Below are positions 55,830 to 64,000 of a DNA stretch of 64,000 nucleotides, in pieces. Every line of letters starts with the position of its first letter. The stretch's first letter is position 1. The notes under the pieces are model-generated. The model saw only the letters and a program-made list of their open reading frames with translations, was not told where the DNA came from and ran no database searches. The stretch comes from Hoeflea prorocentri. GTDB taxonomy: Bacteria; Pseudomonadota; Alphaproteobacteria; Rhizobiales; Rhizobiaceae. The stretch covers positions 868,001 to 932,000 of the forward strand of contig NZ_JAPJZI010000001.1 in assembly GCF_027944115.1 (NCBI RefSeq), written 5' to 3'. Both the position numbers and the translations under genes were made by a program.

Positions 55830-57299
55830 ATGGCTTTGAACACAATCCTCAGACCGTTCCGCACTGTCGCAATCGTTGCGGCGTTGGGGGTCGCGGCGGT
55901 CCATTCAGGGGGCGTGAGTGTTCGGACCGCAGAAGCTGCGCAGGGCCCCGAATCGGTGGCGGATCTTGCAGAGGGCCTGCTGGATTCCGTGGTGAATATC
56001 TCCACATCGCAGCGTGTCAGCAGCAATCGCCGCACGCCGCGCCCGCGCATTCCGGAAGGGTCTCCCTTTCAGGACTTCTTCGACGAATTCTTCGGTGAGC
56101 GCGATGGCGATCAGCAACCACGCTCCCGCCGTGTCAACTCGCTCGGATCGGGTTTTGTGATCGATGCGCAGGGCATCATTGTCACCAACAACCACGTGAT
56201 CGCGGAAGCTGACGATATCGAAGTCAACTTCGCAGACGGCACCAAGCTGACCGCCGAAGTCGTGGGTGCCGATCCGAAGACCGATATCGCGGTGCTGAAG
56301 GTCGAACCGGAGCAGCCGCTGACGGCCGTCCCTTTTGGCGATTCCAATGCGTTGCGGATCGGCGACTGGGTAATGGCGATCGGCAACCCCTTCGGACTTG
56401 GCGGTACGGTGACGACGGGTATCGTTTCGGCACGCGGACGCGATATCAATTCCGGTCCGTACGACAATTTTATCCAGACCGACGCGGCTATCAACCGAGG
56501 CAACTCCGGTGGCCCGCTGTTTAATCAGGAAGGCGAGGTCATCGGCGTGAACACCGCGATCATTTCGCCCACCGGCGGATCAATCGGCATCGGCTTTGCA
56601 GTGCCGTCCGATCTTGTTCAGACCGTGGTCGCCCAGCTCAGGGAGTTTGGCGAGACGCGCCGCGGCTGGCTCGGTGTGCGCATCCAGCCGGTTACAGATG
56701 ACATCGCCGAAAGCCTCGACATGGCTGAAGCGAAGGGGGCGCTCGTTGCAGGCATCATCAAGGGCGGCCCGGTCGACAATGGAACGGTTGAACCTGGTGA
56801 TGTCATCATCCGCTTTGATGGTCAGGAGGTCGAGGATATGCGCGACCTTCCGCGCATTGTCGCCGAAAGTCCGGTCGGCAAAGAGGTTGAAGTCGTCCTT
56901 ATCCGAAAGGGCGAGGAGAAGATCATCAAGGTTACGCTCGGTCGCCTTGAGGATGGCGAACAGCTGATTGCACAAAGCCAGAGCACGGATGAACCGCAGA
57001 CCGCCACCGTGCTCGGTATGGATATGGCCGAACTCGACAGCGCGTTGCGCGAGAAATACGAGATCGAGGAGGGCGTCGAGGGTGTCGTTATCGTGTCGGT
57101 CGAGGAAAACTCGGCCGCAGCCGAAAAACGCATCGTTGCGGGGGACGTGATTGTCGAGGTCGCCCAGGAAGAGGTCAAAACGCCTCAGGACGTCAAGGAC
57201 CGGGTTAAAGAACTTACCGATGACGGCAGGCGCAACGCCCTTTTGATGATCGCCAACAAAACCGGCGAACTGCGTTTCATTACCGTTCCGATGCGGTAA
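55830..57299 (+). CDS. Do-type (DegP/HtrA) periplasmic serine protease
   Basis: This periplasmic protease and chaperone has 489 residues from ATG 55830. The signal peptide region is TVAIVAALGVAAVHSGGVSV. The catalytic triad is His122 in TNNHVIAEA, Asp152 in DPKTDIAVLKV and Ser226 in RGNSGGPL. Two PDZ domains follow at about residues 275-365 and 395-480. The frame extends to 55755 but lacks a signal at that end. Its place after hflKC and DUF2065 is the common Rhizobiales arrangement and puts membrane-protein quality control in one cluster. Confidence 0.94.
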   Translation: MALNTILRPFRTVAIVAALGVAAVHSGGVSVRTAEAAQGPESVADLAEGLLDSVVNISTSQRVSSNRRTPRPRIPEGSPFQDFFDEFFGERDGDQQPRSRRVNSLGSGFVIDAQGIIVTNNHVIAEADDIEVNFADGTKLTAEVVGADPKTDIAVLKVEPEQPLTAVPFGDSNALRIGDWVMAIGNPFGLGGTVTTGIVSARGRDINSGPYDNFIQTDAAINRGNSGGPLFNQEGEVIGVNTAIISPTGGSIGIGFAVPSDLVQTVVAQLREFGETRRGWLGVRIQPVTDDIAESLDMAEAKGALVAGIIKGGPVDNGTVEPGDVIIRFDGQEVEDMRDLPRIVAESPVGKEVEVVLIRKGEEKIIKVTLGRLEDGEQLIAQSQSTDEPQTATVLGMDMAELDSALREKYEIEEGVEGVVIVSVEENSAAAEKRIVAGDVIVEVAQEEVKTPQDVKDRVKELTDDGRRNALLMIANKTGELRFITVPMR

Positions 57300-57305
57300 A
57301 TCGCG

Positions 57306-57884
57306 TTACGAACCGGTGTCGGCGTGCGCTTTGCGCCGGCGCCAGTCTTGTGCGGTGAGGGCATAGACCACGTGGCGTTTCAAATGTGCGGCGTCGTCGG
57401 GGATCATCGGATGATCGAAATCGCGCACCGGGTCGTAATGCATGCCGAGACGTTTCATGACCGCGGTGGACCGTTTGTTGGCCGGAACGGCGAAGGAAAC
57501 GATTTCCGTTAATCCGCGTTCTTCAAAACCCATTTGCAGAAGCCTCTCGGCTGCTTCCGTTGCATATCCCTTGCCCCAATGTTCGGGCATCAGCCGCCAG
57601 CCGATTTCCACCGATCCTTTTTCGACATTCGGATGAAGGTCCGGCATCGAGAGCCCGATGAACCCGATGGCGTTTTCATCGTCCCGGGTCTGGAGTGCAA
57701 AAAAGCCGTAACCGGTTTCCTCGATCCTTCGTATCAGAGTGTGCAAGATGTCGCGCGTTTCGTGCCGATTGCGGCGGAACGGAAAAAACTCCATGATCTG
57801 CTCATCGGAGTTCAACCTGAAAAAGCTGTCCTCGTCGCCGGCGCGCCAGTTGCGAATGATCAAACGCTCGGTTTCGGCGATCAT
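57306..57884 (-). CDS. GNAT-family acetyltransferase (RimJ/RimL type)
   Basis: This 192-residue acetyl-CoA-dependent N-acetyltransferase has AETERLIIRNWRAGDEDSFFRLNSDEQIMEFFP at the start and the acetyl-CoA motif SVEIGWRLMPEHWGKGYATEAAERLLQMGFE. Its closest style is the RimJ/RimL group, which can acetylate ribosomal proteins or small molecules; the substrate is not knowable here. It is convergent with the Do protease and ends 2 bp before the serB stop on the same strand. Confidence 0.9.
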   Translation of the reverse strand: MIAETERLIIRNWRAGDEDSFFRLNSDEQIMEFFPFRRNRHETRDILHTLIRRIEETGYGFFALQTRDDENAIGFIGLSMPDLHPNVEKGSVEIGWRLMPEHWGKGYATEAAERLLQMGFEERGLTEIVSFAVPANKRSTAVMKRLGMHYDPVRDFDHPMIPDDAAHLKRHVVYALTAQDWRRRKAHADTGS

Positions 57885-57886
57885 GT

Positions 57887-58777
57887 CTACGTCTCCGCAA
57901 ATTCGTCCTGCTTGTATCCCTGAATGTACAACAGCGCCGTCAGGTCACCATGGTCCACACGCATTTTGGCTTTAGCAGCCACGCGCGGTTTGGCGTGAAG
58001 TGCAACGCCGCTACCGGCGATCCCAAGCATGCCCAGATCGTTTGCACCATCACCGACGGCCATGGTTTCCTGCGCCGTTATGCCGAGCTGGCGGATCAAT
58101 TCCTGCAAGGCATCGACTTTGGCTTGCTGGCCAAGAATAGGTTCAGCCACAGTCCCGTCAAACACGCCATTGCTGTGTTGCAAGGTGTTGGCGCGGTGTT
58201 CGTCGAAGCCAAGTATTTCTGCAATACGGCTGGTAAAAACCGTGAAGCCGCCGGATACGAGCGCTGCATAGGCGCCGTTGGCTTTCATCGTGGCCAGCAG
58301 TTGCGGGCCGCCGGGTGTCAAGGTGATGCGATCGCGCAGGACTCTGTCGACAACGTCTGTCTCAAGGCCCTTGAGCAGCGCCACCCGTTCGCGTACAGCT
58401 GCCTCAAATTCGATTTCGCCGTTCATTGCCCGCCGCGTCACCGCTGCGACCCGGTCGTAAAACCCTGCTTCAGCAGCCAGTTCGTCGATACACTCCTGAG
58501 CGATCATGGTGGAATCCATGTCAGCGATCAGCAGCCGCTTTTTCCGTCCGACACTTTCCTGGATGACGATGTCCACGGGACGAGCCTCAAAAACATTCGA
58601 TAAAAGCCGGTGTACTTCGTCTGCAGTTTTGCCCGGTGGTATCTCGATGTCGCAGGCGATGCCATCTGCAAGCCATACAGGCGGCAGCGATGCAACCGCC
58701 TTGGTTGCCTGCTGCGCCAGGCTTTGTGACAGAACAGGATTTGACGGATCGGTGACAAGCGTGGCAACGAGTGGCAT
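57887..58777 (-). CDS. serB: Phosphoserine phosphatase SerB
   Basis: This HAD-superfamily enzyme performs the last step of serine synthesis. The 296 residues have an N-terminal ACT-like region and then the HAD motifs: the nucleophile segment IADMDSTMI (Asp86-x-Asp88), VSGGFTVFTSRIAEILGFD with the conserved Ser/Gly, and MAVGDGANDLGMLGIAGSGVALHAKP for magnesium. The ATG at 58777 lies 24 bp from the divergent miaA start, so promoters must overlap coding sequence. The GNAT gene follows downstream. Confidence 0.94.
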   Translation of the reverse strand: MPLVATLVTDPSNPVLSQSLAQQATKAVASLPPVWLADGIACDIEIPPGKTADEVHRLLSNVFEARPVDIVIQESVGRKKRLLIADMDSTMIAQECIDELAAEAGFYDRVAAVTRRAMNGEIEFEAAVRERVALLKGLETDVVDRVLRDRITLTPGGPQLLATMKANGAYAALVSGGFTVFTSRIAEILGFDEHRANTLQHSNGVFDGTVAEPILGQQAKVDALQELIRQLGITAQETMAVGDGANDLGMLGIAGSGVALHAKPRVAAKAKMRVDHGDLTALLYIQGYKQDEFAET

Positions 58778-58801
58778 TGATTACGGGTTCCTGGAGACGT
58801 C

Positions 58802-59671
58802 ATGCGTTCCGTCCTGATAGCTGGCCCCACCGCAAGCGGCAAGTCCGCGCTCGCCATGGATTTTGCGGACTCCATGGGCGGCATTGTCATCAATGCCGAT
58901 TCCATGCAGGTCTACGACACCCTGGAAATTCTGACGGCGCGACCTCCAAAGGCTGACACGCAGCGCGTAGAACATCATCTGTACGGCTTTGTGCCGGTGC
59001 GGCAATCCTACTCGGTCGGCCAATGGTACCGTGATGTGCGCGGTTTGCTCAATGACCCCCAGATCTTGGAACGCCCCAGGGTCTTTGTTGGCGGAACCGG
59101 CCTGTATTTCAAAGCCCTTTGCGGCGGACTTGCGGATATGCCGGATATTCCCGATGCCGTCCGCAGCCATTGGCGACGGGCGCTGGAACAGCAAGGCGCG
59201 GCACATCTGCATGAGGAACTGCGCCTCCGGGACCCGGCAATAGCCGGTGAACTCGATGTCAACGACAGTCAGAGAATTGTCAGGGCGCTTGAGGTGTTCG
59301 AAGCCTCGGGACGCTCGATCAGGTCATTTCAGCAGGCGAGGGGGCATGCGCTTATCGATGAGGCCGGGGCCAGGAAAATCGTTTTGATGCCGGATCGCCT
59401 GGAACTGAGGGCTCGTATCGAGCGTCGCTTTGAAGCGATGATGGAGCAAGGCGCCGCCGAGGAAGTCCGGCGGCTGCTGGAGCTCGATTTACCGACGAAC
59501 CTGCCGGCCATGAAAGCGATTGGCGTCAGAGAGATCGCCGCCTATCTGGCCGGAACGATATCGCTTGATGAGGCGGTGGAAAGAGCCTGTATCGCGACGC
59601 GCCAATACGCCAAACGGCAACTGACCTGGTTCCGCAACCAACTCGATGCCAGTTGGGAACGCAGGCCTTGA
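58802..59671 (+). CDS. miaA: tRNA dimethylallyltransferase MiaA
   Basis: MiaA adds a dimethylallyl group to A37 of tRNAs reading UNN codons. The 289 residues begin MRSVLIAGPTASGKSALAMDFA, the P-loop, followed by VINADSMQVYDTLEILTARP. The family stretch VGGTGLYFKALCGGLADMPDIP and the C-terminal AIGVREIAAYLAG and RQYAKRQLTWFRNQ are also clear. GGAGACGTC precedes the ATG. It diverges from serB with 24 bp between starts and is convergent with the HerA-like gene. Confidence 0.95.
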   Translation: MRSVLIAGPTASGKSALAMDFADSMGGIVINADSMQVYDTLEILTARPPKADTQRVEHHLYGFVPVRQSYSVGQWYRDVRGLLNDPQILERPRVFVGGTGLYFKALCGGLADMPDIPDAVRSHWRRALEQQGAAHLHEELRLRDPAIAGELDVNDSQRIVRALEVFEASGRSIRSFQQARGHALIDEAGARKIVLMPDRLELRARIERRFEAMMEQGAAEEVRRLLELDLPTNLPAMKAIGVREIAAYLAGTISLDEAVERACIATRQYAKRQLTWFRNQLDASWERRP

Positions 59672-59679
59672 TGTCCGTT

Positions 59680-61578
59680 TCAGCGATCGTCGGTCGGCAT
59701 GTCGGACTTCTTCAGCAAAGAGGCCCGGTGCGGTGATTTTGCCAACAGCGATTCGCGCAATTCCGAGGCGCGCACTGAACCAAGCGATTTCTGGCCCGGG
59801 GCCGGTTGATCAGGCATCGGCTTGTCTTCGATCGGCGCTGCCGGTCCGCTGACTGCCTTTTCCAACTCCGCAAGATCACCGAGAGCAGGCTGCAGTGTCG
59901 CGCCCTGCGGCGGCATGCCGGCCGAACCGAGCGGCGTTTCGGTATGGCGCATGTTTTTGACGATATTGCCGATATTCGGCAGTTGGTCCCTGCTGCCCAT
60001 GCCGCGCATGGCAATGTTGCCACTGACGGTCTGGGGCAGTTCGCTTTGCGGCACGCGCTCGAAGCACATGCGCATGGGAACGGCAACCGCTTCACCAAAT
60101 GCAATCGCTTCTCCATTGCCGATAGACGACAGGAAACTGATCGTTGAACTCGATGAGTTGGAGATGGCTGAGCGAATGATGTCCTGGTCCCGGTCATTTG
60201 CGAGGCGCATGGCAAAAACCGTCGAGCACTGTGACAGGATCGTCGGGTCCAGTTCTCCGGGCCTTTGGGTTATCACGCCCAGGCTAACCCCGTATTTACG
60301 GCCTTCCTTGGCGATACGGGCGACTGCCTGACGGGTCGGAAAGAAGCCGAGGCTCGGATCGGACGGCACGTAGCGGTGCGCCTCTTCACAAAGCACCAAT
60401 ATGCGCATTTGACCGTTGCTCCAAAGAGCGATCTCAAATGCCATGCGGCACAGAACCGATGCCACCGCGTTGACGACTTCGGACGGTATTCCCGAAAGCT
60501 GGAAGGAGGTGATCGGCTTTCCGTCTCCCGGGATGCGGAAGATTTCGCTGATAATCTCGATGAGATTGTCGTTGATTGTGTTTGTCGAGAACATGAACCG
60601 AAAGCGCGGGTCATTGATGACCGAACCAATCCGCATTTTCAGATTACGCAGATGCGGTTTCTCATCGCGGCCGTCCAGCTGCCCGATCCGTTCATCGATC
60701 AATGCCATGAGATCGGCTACCCGATAGGGGATCGGTGTATCCGCGGTAATGGATGAGCGGTCGACCTTGCGGGTCAGCATGGCGCTTTCAGGGTCGCCCC
60801 GGAAATTGCGCTTTGCTTCGGCGATCAGATCGCGCAGCATGTCGATTTCTTCTGCGACCGCAGGCCTTCCGCGGAAGATGACTTCGGTGAACTCCTCAAG
60901 CCGGAAAAGCCAGAAGGGCAGGTCAAGTGTGTCCGTCTCGATCAGATGAGCGCGCGTTTTAAAGGCGGACGCGAATTCATTGTGAGGGTCGAGAATAAGC
61001 ACACGCAGGTCCGGACAGACATCGACAATGCGATTGACGAGGAGCGATACCGCGGTCGATTTACCGACGCCGGTGGTTCCCACGATGGCGAAGTGCCGGT
61101 TGAGAAGCGCATCGGCGGAAATGCATGACGGAATTTCCGAATTCTGCGTCAGATGGCCGATGTTGACGGGGTTGTCTGCATCGACCGAATAGATTGCATC
61201 AAGATCGCTCATGCGGATCTGATGGGCGACAGCACCGAGGGTCGGGTAGTCGGAGATACCCGCACTGAAATTTGCATCACTGTCGTCGCCACGGATCTCG
61301 CCGACGAGTTCGACCTCGAAATGCATGGTGTTGGGCTCACGCTCAAGCCAGATCTCACCGGGGCTGTGAATGCTGTAGACCAGTGCGACGACACGGTTGT
61401 TTCCAACCCGTATCGAGATGAGCCTGCCAACAGACATGGTGGTGGCGATGGCGTTCTCGTCATCGGGAACGCGGGCGGAAATTGTTGCGCGTGCACCATT
61501 GCACTTAACAACGTGACCGAGGACGCGAGACGTATAGGAGACGTCGCGCCTTTCCTCTTGTGGTGTCGTCTGGATCAT
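59680..61578 (-). CDS. HerA-like (DUF87) ATPase
   Basis: This is a 632-residue member of the FtsK-HerA superfamily. An N-terminal barrel (HAS-barrel, about residues 15-130) precedes Walker A GTTGVGKST at about 167-175, Walker B with LVLCEEAHRYV, and ITQRPGELDPTILSQCSTVFAMRLAN, which holds the sensor glutamine. The C-terminal tail is disordered. HerA proteins translocate DNA and often pair with a NurA nuclease, but no nuclease gene is adjacent here. It is transcribed away from the ilvB leader region. Confidence 0.9.
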   Translation of the reverse strand: MIQTTPQEERRDVSYTSRVLGHVVKCNGARATISARVPDDENAIATTMSVGRLISIRVGNNRVVALVYSIHSPGEIWLEREPNTMHFEVELVGEIRGDDSDANFSAGISDYPTLGAVAHQIRMSDLDAIYSVDADNPVNIGHLTQNSEIPSCISADALLNRHFAIVGTTGVGKSTAVSLLVNRIVDVCPDLRVLILDPHNEFASAFKTRAHLIETDTLDLPFWLFRLEEFTEVIFRGRPAVAEEIDMLRDLIAEAKRNFRGDPESAMLTRKVDRSSITADTPIPYRVADLMALIDERIGQLDGRDEKPHLRNLKMRIGSVINDPRFRFMFSTNTINDNLIEIISEIFRIPGDGKPITSFQLSGIPSEVVNAVASVLCRMAFEIALWSNGQMRILVLCEEAHRYVPSDPSLGFFPTRQAVARIAKEGRKYGVSLGVITQRPGELDPTILSQCSTVFAMRLANDRDQDIIRSAISNSSSSTISFLSSIGNGEAIAFGEAVAVPMRMCFERVPQSELPQTVSGNIAMRGMGSRDQLPNIGNIVKNMRHTETPLGSAGMPPQGATLQPALGDLAELEKAVSGPAAPIEDKPMPDQPAPGQKSLGSVRASELRESLLAKSPHRASLLKKSDMPTDDR

Positions 61579-61810
61579 GCTGCCCCTGCTTCATACAGTT
61601 AAGCGTGTGTGTGTGTACAAACCCCGATCGCTCTGTTTTCCGATGTTGGCGAACGACGGCCGGCGCAGATTAACGAATTTGTGTTAACAAGGCGTTGTTG
61701 CGAGCCGACTGGCCCTGTGGCCTGCCAGTTCAAAAATGCCGCAGTTGAGGCGCCGGCGAATGGGTTTTGCGGCATTGACGTGTCCGTTCTTTGCCGCTAA
61801 CGTCCCGCGC

Positions 61811-61864
61811 ATGATCAGGAATGGACTAATTGTGGTGAGAAAGCGCATGGGCAGGATGGTGTAA
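61811..61864 (+). CDS. Attenuator leader peptide for ilvB (17 residues)
   Basis: The short frame reads MIRNGLIVVRKRMGRMV, with consecutive Leu, Ile, Val, Val codons. This is the regulatory signature of an attenuator sensing the branched-chain amino acids made by the enzyme encoded downstream. A stem follows, with GCGCATGGG (61843-61851) pairing with CCCATGCGC (61882-61890), then the terminator. Ribosome stalling at the control codons would let ilvB be transcribed. Confidence 0.8.
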   Translation: MIRNGLIVVRKRMGRMV

Positions 61865-61896
61865 CCATCCGGCGGCAGCCACCCATGCGCTGAATG

Positions 61897-61920
61897 AGGC
61901 TCCGATAGGGGCCTTTTTTT
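61897..61920 (+). terminator. Intrinsic terminator of the ilvB attenuator
   Basis: AGGCTCC (61897-61903) and GGGGCCT (61908-61914) form a 7-bp stem with one G-T pair and a GATA loop. A run of T follows to 61920. It lies 32 bp after the leader-peptide stop and 90 bp ahead of ilvB, as expected for a transcriptional attenuator. Confidence 0.85.
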
Positions 61921-62009
61921 ATGGCCTGGTAAGAAACGGGTTAAACCAAAGTCTGCAATGCAATTGAAAATATTCAAGAATTGGCAAGGGATCGAGACGG
62001 AACAGGACG

Positions 62010-63788
62010 ATGACGGGCACAAATAAGGAAATGACGGGCGCCGAGATGGTCGTTCAGGCGATGAAGGACAATGGTGTCGAGGATATTTTCGGATATCCGG
62101 GCGGCGCCGTGCTGCCGATCTATGACGAGCTGTTCCAGCAAGAAGAGATCGCGCATGTGCTTGTGCGCCATGAACAGGGGGCCGGTCATGCCGCGGAGGG
62201 TTATGCGCGTTCGACCGGAAAGGTTGGTGTTGCGCTGGTCACATCCGGACCGGGCGCAACCAATATTGTGACCGCGCTTCAGGATGCGTTGATGGATTCA
62301 ATCCCGCTGGTGTGTATCAGCGGTCAGGTGCCGACGCCTCTGATCGGATCGGACGCGTTTCAGGAATGCGATACCGTCGGCATTACCCGTCCGTGCACCA
62401 AGCACAATTGGCTGGTCCGTGATGTCAAGGACCTGCCGCGGGTGCTCCACGAGGCGTTTCGGATCGCGCAATCGGGTCGCCCCGGGCCGGTGGTTGTCGA
62501 TATTCCAAAGGATGTTCAGTTTGCAACCGGGACCTATATCGGGCCGTCTCCGGTTACCGAACAGAAGAGCTATCAGCCCAAGGTTCAGGGCGATCTTGAT
62601 GCCATCCGCGAAGCCATTGCTCTCATGGGCGAGGCGAAAAAACCCGTCATCTATACTGGTGGAGGTGTCGTCAATGCCGGCCCCGAGGCAAGCCATCTGC
62701 TGCGTGAACTCGTTCAGCTCACGGATTTTCCCATCACATCGACCCTGATGGGGCTTGGCGCCTATCCGGCATCGGGCAAGAACTGGCTCGGCATGCTCGG
62801 CATGCACGGCACATACGAGGCAAACATGACCATGCATGATTGCGATGTCATGATTTGCATCGGTGCGCGGTTCGATGACCGCATCACCGGGCGGATTGAT
62901 GCGTTTTCGCCCAATTCGAAGAAAATCCACGTGGATATCGATCCATCCTCGATCAACAAGAACGTTCACGTCGATGTCCCAATCCTTGGTGATTGCGGAC
63001 ATGTTCTGGAAGATATGGTGCGACTGTGGCGGGCATCGTCTCACAAGGTCGACAGCAAGGCGCTGTCGGGCTGGTGGGACCAGATCGACAAATGGCGGGC
63101 GCGCGATTCACTCGCCTACACGCCCAATAAGGATGTCATCATGCCGCAATATGCGTTGCAGCGGCTCTACGAACTGACCAAAGACAAGGATACCTACATC
63201 ACGACGGAAGTCGGGCAGCATCAGATGTGGGCGGCCCAGTTTTACGGTTTCGAGGAACCCAATCGCTGGATGACGTCCGGTGGCCTTGGCACCATGGGGT
63301 ACGGCCTGCCGGCTGCGCTCGGGGTGCAGATTGCCCATCCGGATTCTCTGGTTATCGACATAGCCGGCGACGCATCGGTTCAGATGACGATCCAGGAAAT
63401 GTCATCGGCGGTTCAGTATGAGGCGCCGATCAAGATCTTCATCCTCAACAACCAGTATATGGGCATGGTTCGCCAGTGGCAGCAATTGCTGCACGGCAAC
63501 CGTTTGTCCCATTCCTATACCGAGGCCATGCCGGATTTCGTGAAACTGGCGGAGGCCTATGGCTGTGTCGGTATCAGGGCCGAAAAACCCGGTGAACTGG
63601 ATGATGCCATCAACGAAATGATCTCGGTCGACAAGCCGGTCATTTTCGATTGCCGTGTTGCCAATCTTGCCAATTGCTTCCCGATGATCCCGTCCGGCAA
63701 AGCGCATAATGAGATGCTCCTTCCGGACGAAGCAACGGATGAGGCGGTTGCGACAGCGATCGACAAAAAGGGCAAGGCTCTGGTCTAG
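62010..63788 (+). CDS. ilvB: Acetolactate synthase, large catalytic subunit
   Basis: This ThDP- and FAD-dependent enzyme forms acetolactate or acetohydroxybutyrate in branched-chain amino acid synthesis. The 592 residues show Glu55 in LVRHEQGAGHAAEGYARSTGKVGVALVTSGPGATN (ThDP activation), the middle FAD-binding domain, and the ThDP motif GDASVQMTIQEMSSAVQYEAPIKIFILNNQYMGM near the C-terminus. An alternative rhizobial name is ilvI. AGGACG precedes ATG 62010. It lies behind the attenuator. The small subunit is not within the window. Confidence 0.96.
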   Translation: MTGTNKEMTGAEMVVQAMKDNGVEDIFGYPGGAVLPIYDELFQQEEIAHVLVRHEQGAGHAAEGYARSTGKVGVALVTSGPGATNIVTALQDALMDSIPLVCISGQVPTPLIGSDAFQECDTVGITRPCTKHNWLVRDVKDLPRVLHEAFRIAQSGRPGPVVVDIPKDVQFATGTYIGPSPVTEQKSYQPKVQGDLDAIREAIALMGEAKKPVIYTGGGVVNAGPEASHLLRELVQLTDFPITSTLMGLGAYPASGKNWLGMLGMHGTYEANMTMHDCDVMICIGARFDDRITGRIDAFSPNSKKIHVDIDPSSINKNVHVDVPILGDCGHVLEDMVRLWRASSHKVDSKALSGWWDQIDKWRARDSLAYTPNKDVIMPQYALQRLYELTKDKDTYITTEVGQHQMWAAQFYGFEEPNRWMTSGGLGTMGYGLPAALGVQIAHPDSLVIDIAGDASVQMTIQEMSSAVQYEAPIKIFILNNQYMGMVRQWQQLLHGNRLSHSYTEAMPDFVKLAEAYGCVGIRAEKPGELDDAINEMISVDKPVIFDCRVANLANCFPMIPSGKAHNEMLLPDEATDEAVATAIDKKGKALV

Positions 63789-63804
63789 AGCGGCGGACAA
63801 ACGC

Positions 63805-64000
63805 ATGAAAGCAGGCAATCACCCGGGCTGGCCAGACTACGGCATGCTGTGTGTGCTGGCCGCCATATGGGGCGGCAGTTTCATGCTGACCCGGGTGGCT
63901 GTCGCCGAACTGCCGCCGTTTACACTGACGGCAATCCGCCAGGGCATCGGTGTCCTGGTGATGGGAGCCGTGGCGGTTCAGGCCGGCCAGGCGCTCAATG
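63805..64000 (+). CDS. EamA/DMT-family transporter, N-terminal part (3' end outside window)
   Basis: The last 196 bases encode a start (ATG 63805) and 65 codons of a multi-pass transporter. The first helix is YGMLCVLAAIWGGSFMLTRVAV, with the EamA pattern WGGSF...R, followed by LPPFTLTAIRQGIGVLVMGAVAVQA. EamA proteins export or import metabolites such as amino acids. The gene begins 16 bp after ilvB and may be read through from it; the usual ilvH partner may come later or elsewhere. It is cut off by the window edge. Confidence 0.8.
   Translation, partial: MKAGNHPGWPDYGMLCVLAAIWGGSFMLTRVAVAELPPFTLTAIRQGIGVLVMGAVAVQAGQALN

Overview
The window is ordinary-looking chromosome of an alphaproteobacterium, most likely of the order Hyphomicrobiales (Rhizobiales). 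The evidence is the moderately high G+C, a circularly permuted tmRNA with the tag ANDNYAEARLAA on the minus strand, and familiar rhizobial neighbourhoods: recN-ligA, thyA-folA-hflK-hflC-degP, sspB beside DUF4169 and a ribbon-helix-helix protein, and serB/miaA/HerA ATPase/ilvB. I see no insertion sequence, phage, CRISPR array, plasmid gene or tRNA. The genus cannot be settled from this sequence alone.

1-20 kb, mostly core genes. The 3' end of recN and ligA are followed by a tandem pair of azlC permease genes (only the second followed by azlD), an aminopeptidase P, a DUF1127 small protein, prmA, a SCO-type copper chaperone, ggt, creA, an unknown gene, an extended SDR, a Tat-exported nucleotidase and a UvrD/PcrA helicase. 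A two-gene zinc-type unit (COG0523 GTPase plus DUF1826) follows, with a Zur-box-like palindrome ahead of it.

20-41 kb, accessory. This holds a 1583-residue autotransporter, a LuxR-type HTH-only protein, a TetR regulator and an A+T-rich spacer. Then come a GFA protein, a small multidrug-type transporter, and a LacI regulator divergent from a TRAP transporter (dctQ-dctM-dctP) with an SDR dehydrogenase. The remainder is a patchwork of small stress or unknown genes: DUF3179, VOC, YciI, HxlR, a DUF922 putative protease, TspO, and a SnoaL-LuxR regulator preceded by a translationally coupled 61-residue ORF.

40-64 kb, back to core genes. These are a DUF457 membrane hydrolase, a kinase-like protein with an ANL-ligase-like tail, a ClC channel with a CBS region, a thioesterase, an FAD-linked oxidase, a 1.3-kilobase-residue-scale AsmA protein, RHH/DUF4169/SspB and the tmRNA. 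Next are thyA-folA, hflK-hflC, a DUF2065 gene and a Do-type protease, a GNAT acetyltransferase and serB divergent from miaA. A HerA-like ATPase and ilvB behind a classical Leu/Ile/Val attenuator come next, and the window ends inside an EamA transporter gene.

Three functional groupings stand out. tmRNA with its adaptor SspB, HflKC and the Do protease form a protein-quality-control neighbourhood. The LacI-TRAP-SDR set looks like one substrate-inducible catabolic operon with a visible operator. The COG0523-DUF1826 pair looks like a zinc-starvation response. I did not find a convincing wholly new system. The best candidates for something undescribed are the SnoaL-LuxR regulator with its coupled small protein, and the kinase/ANL-tail fusion.
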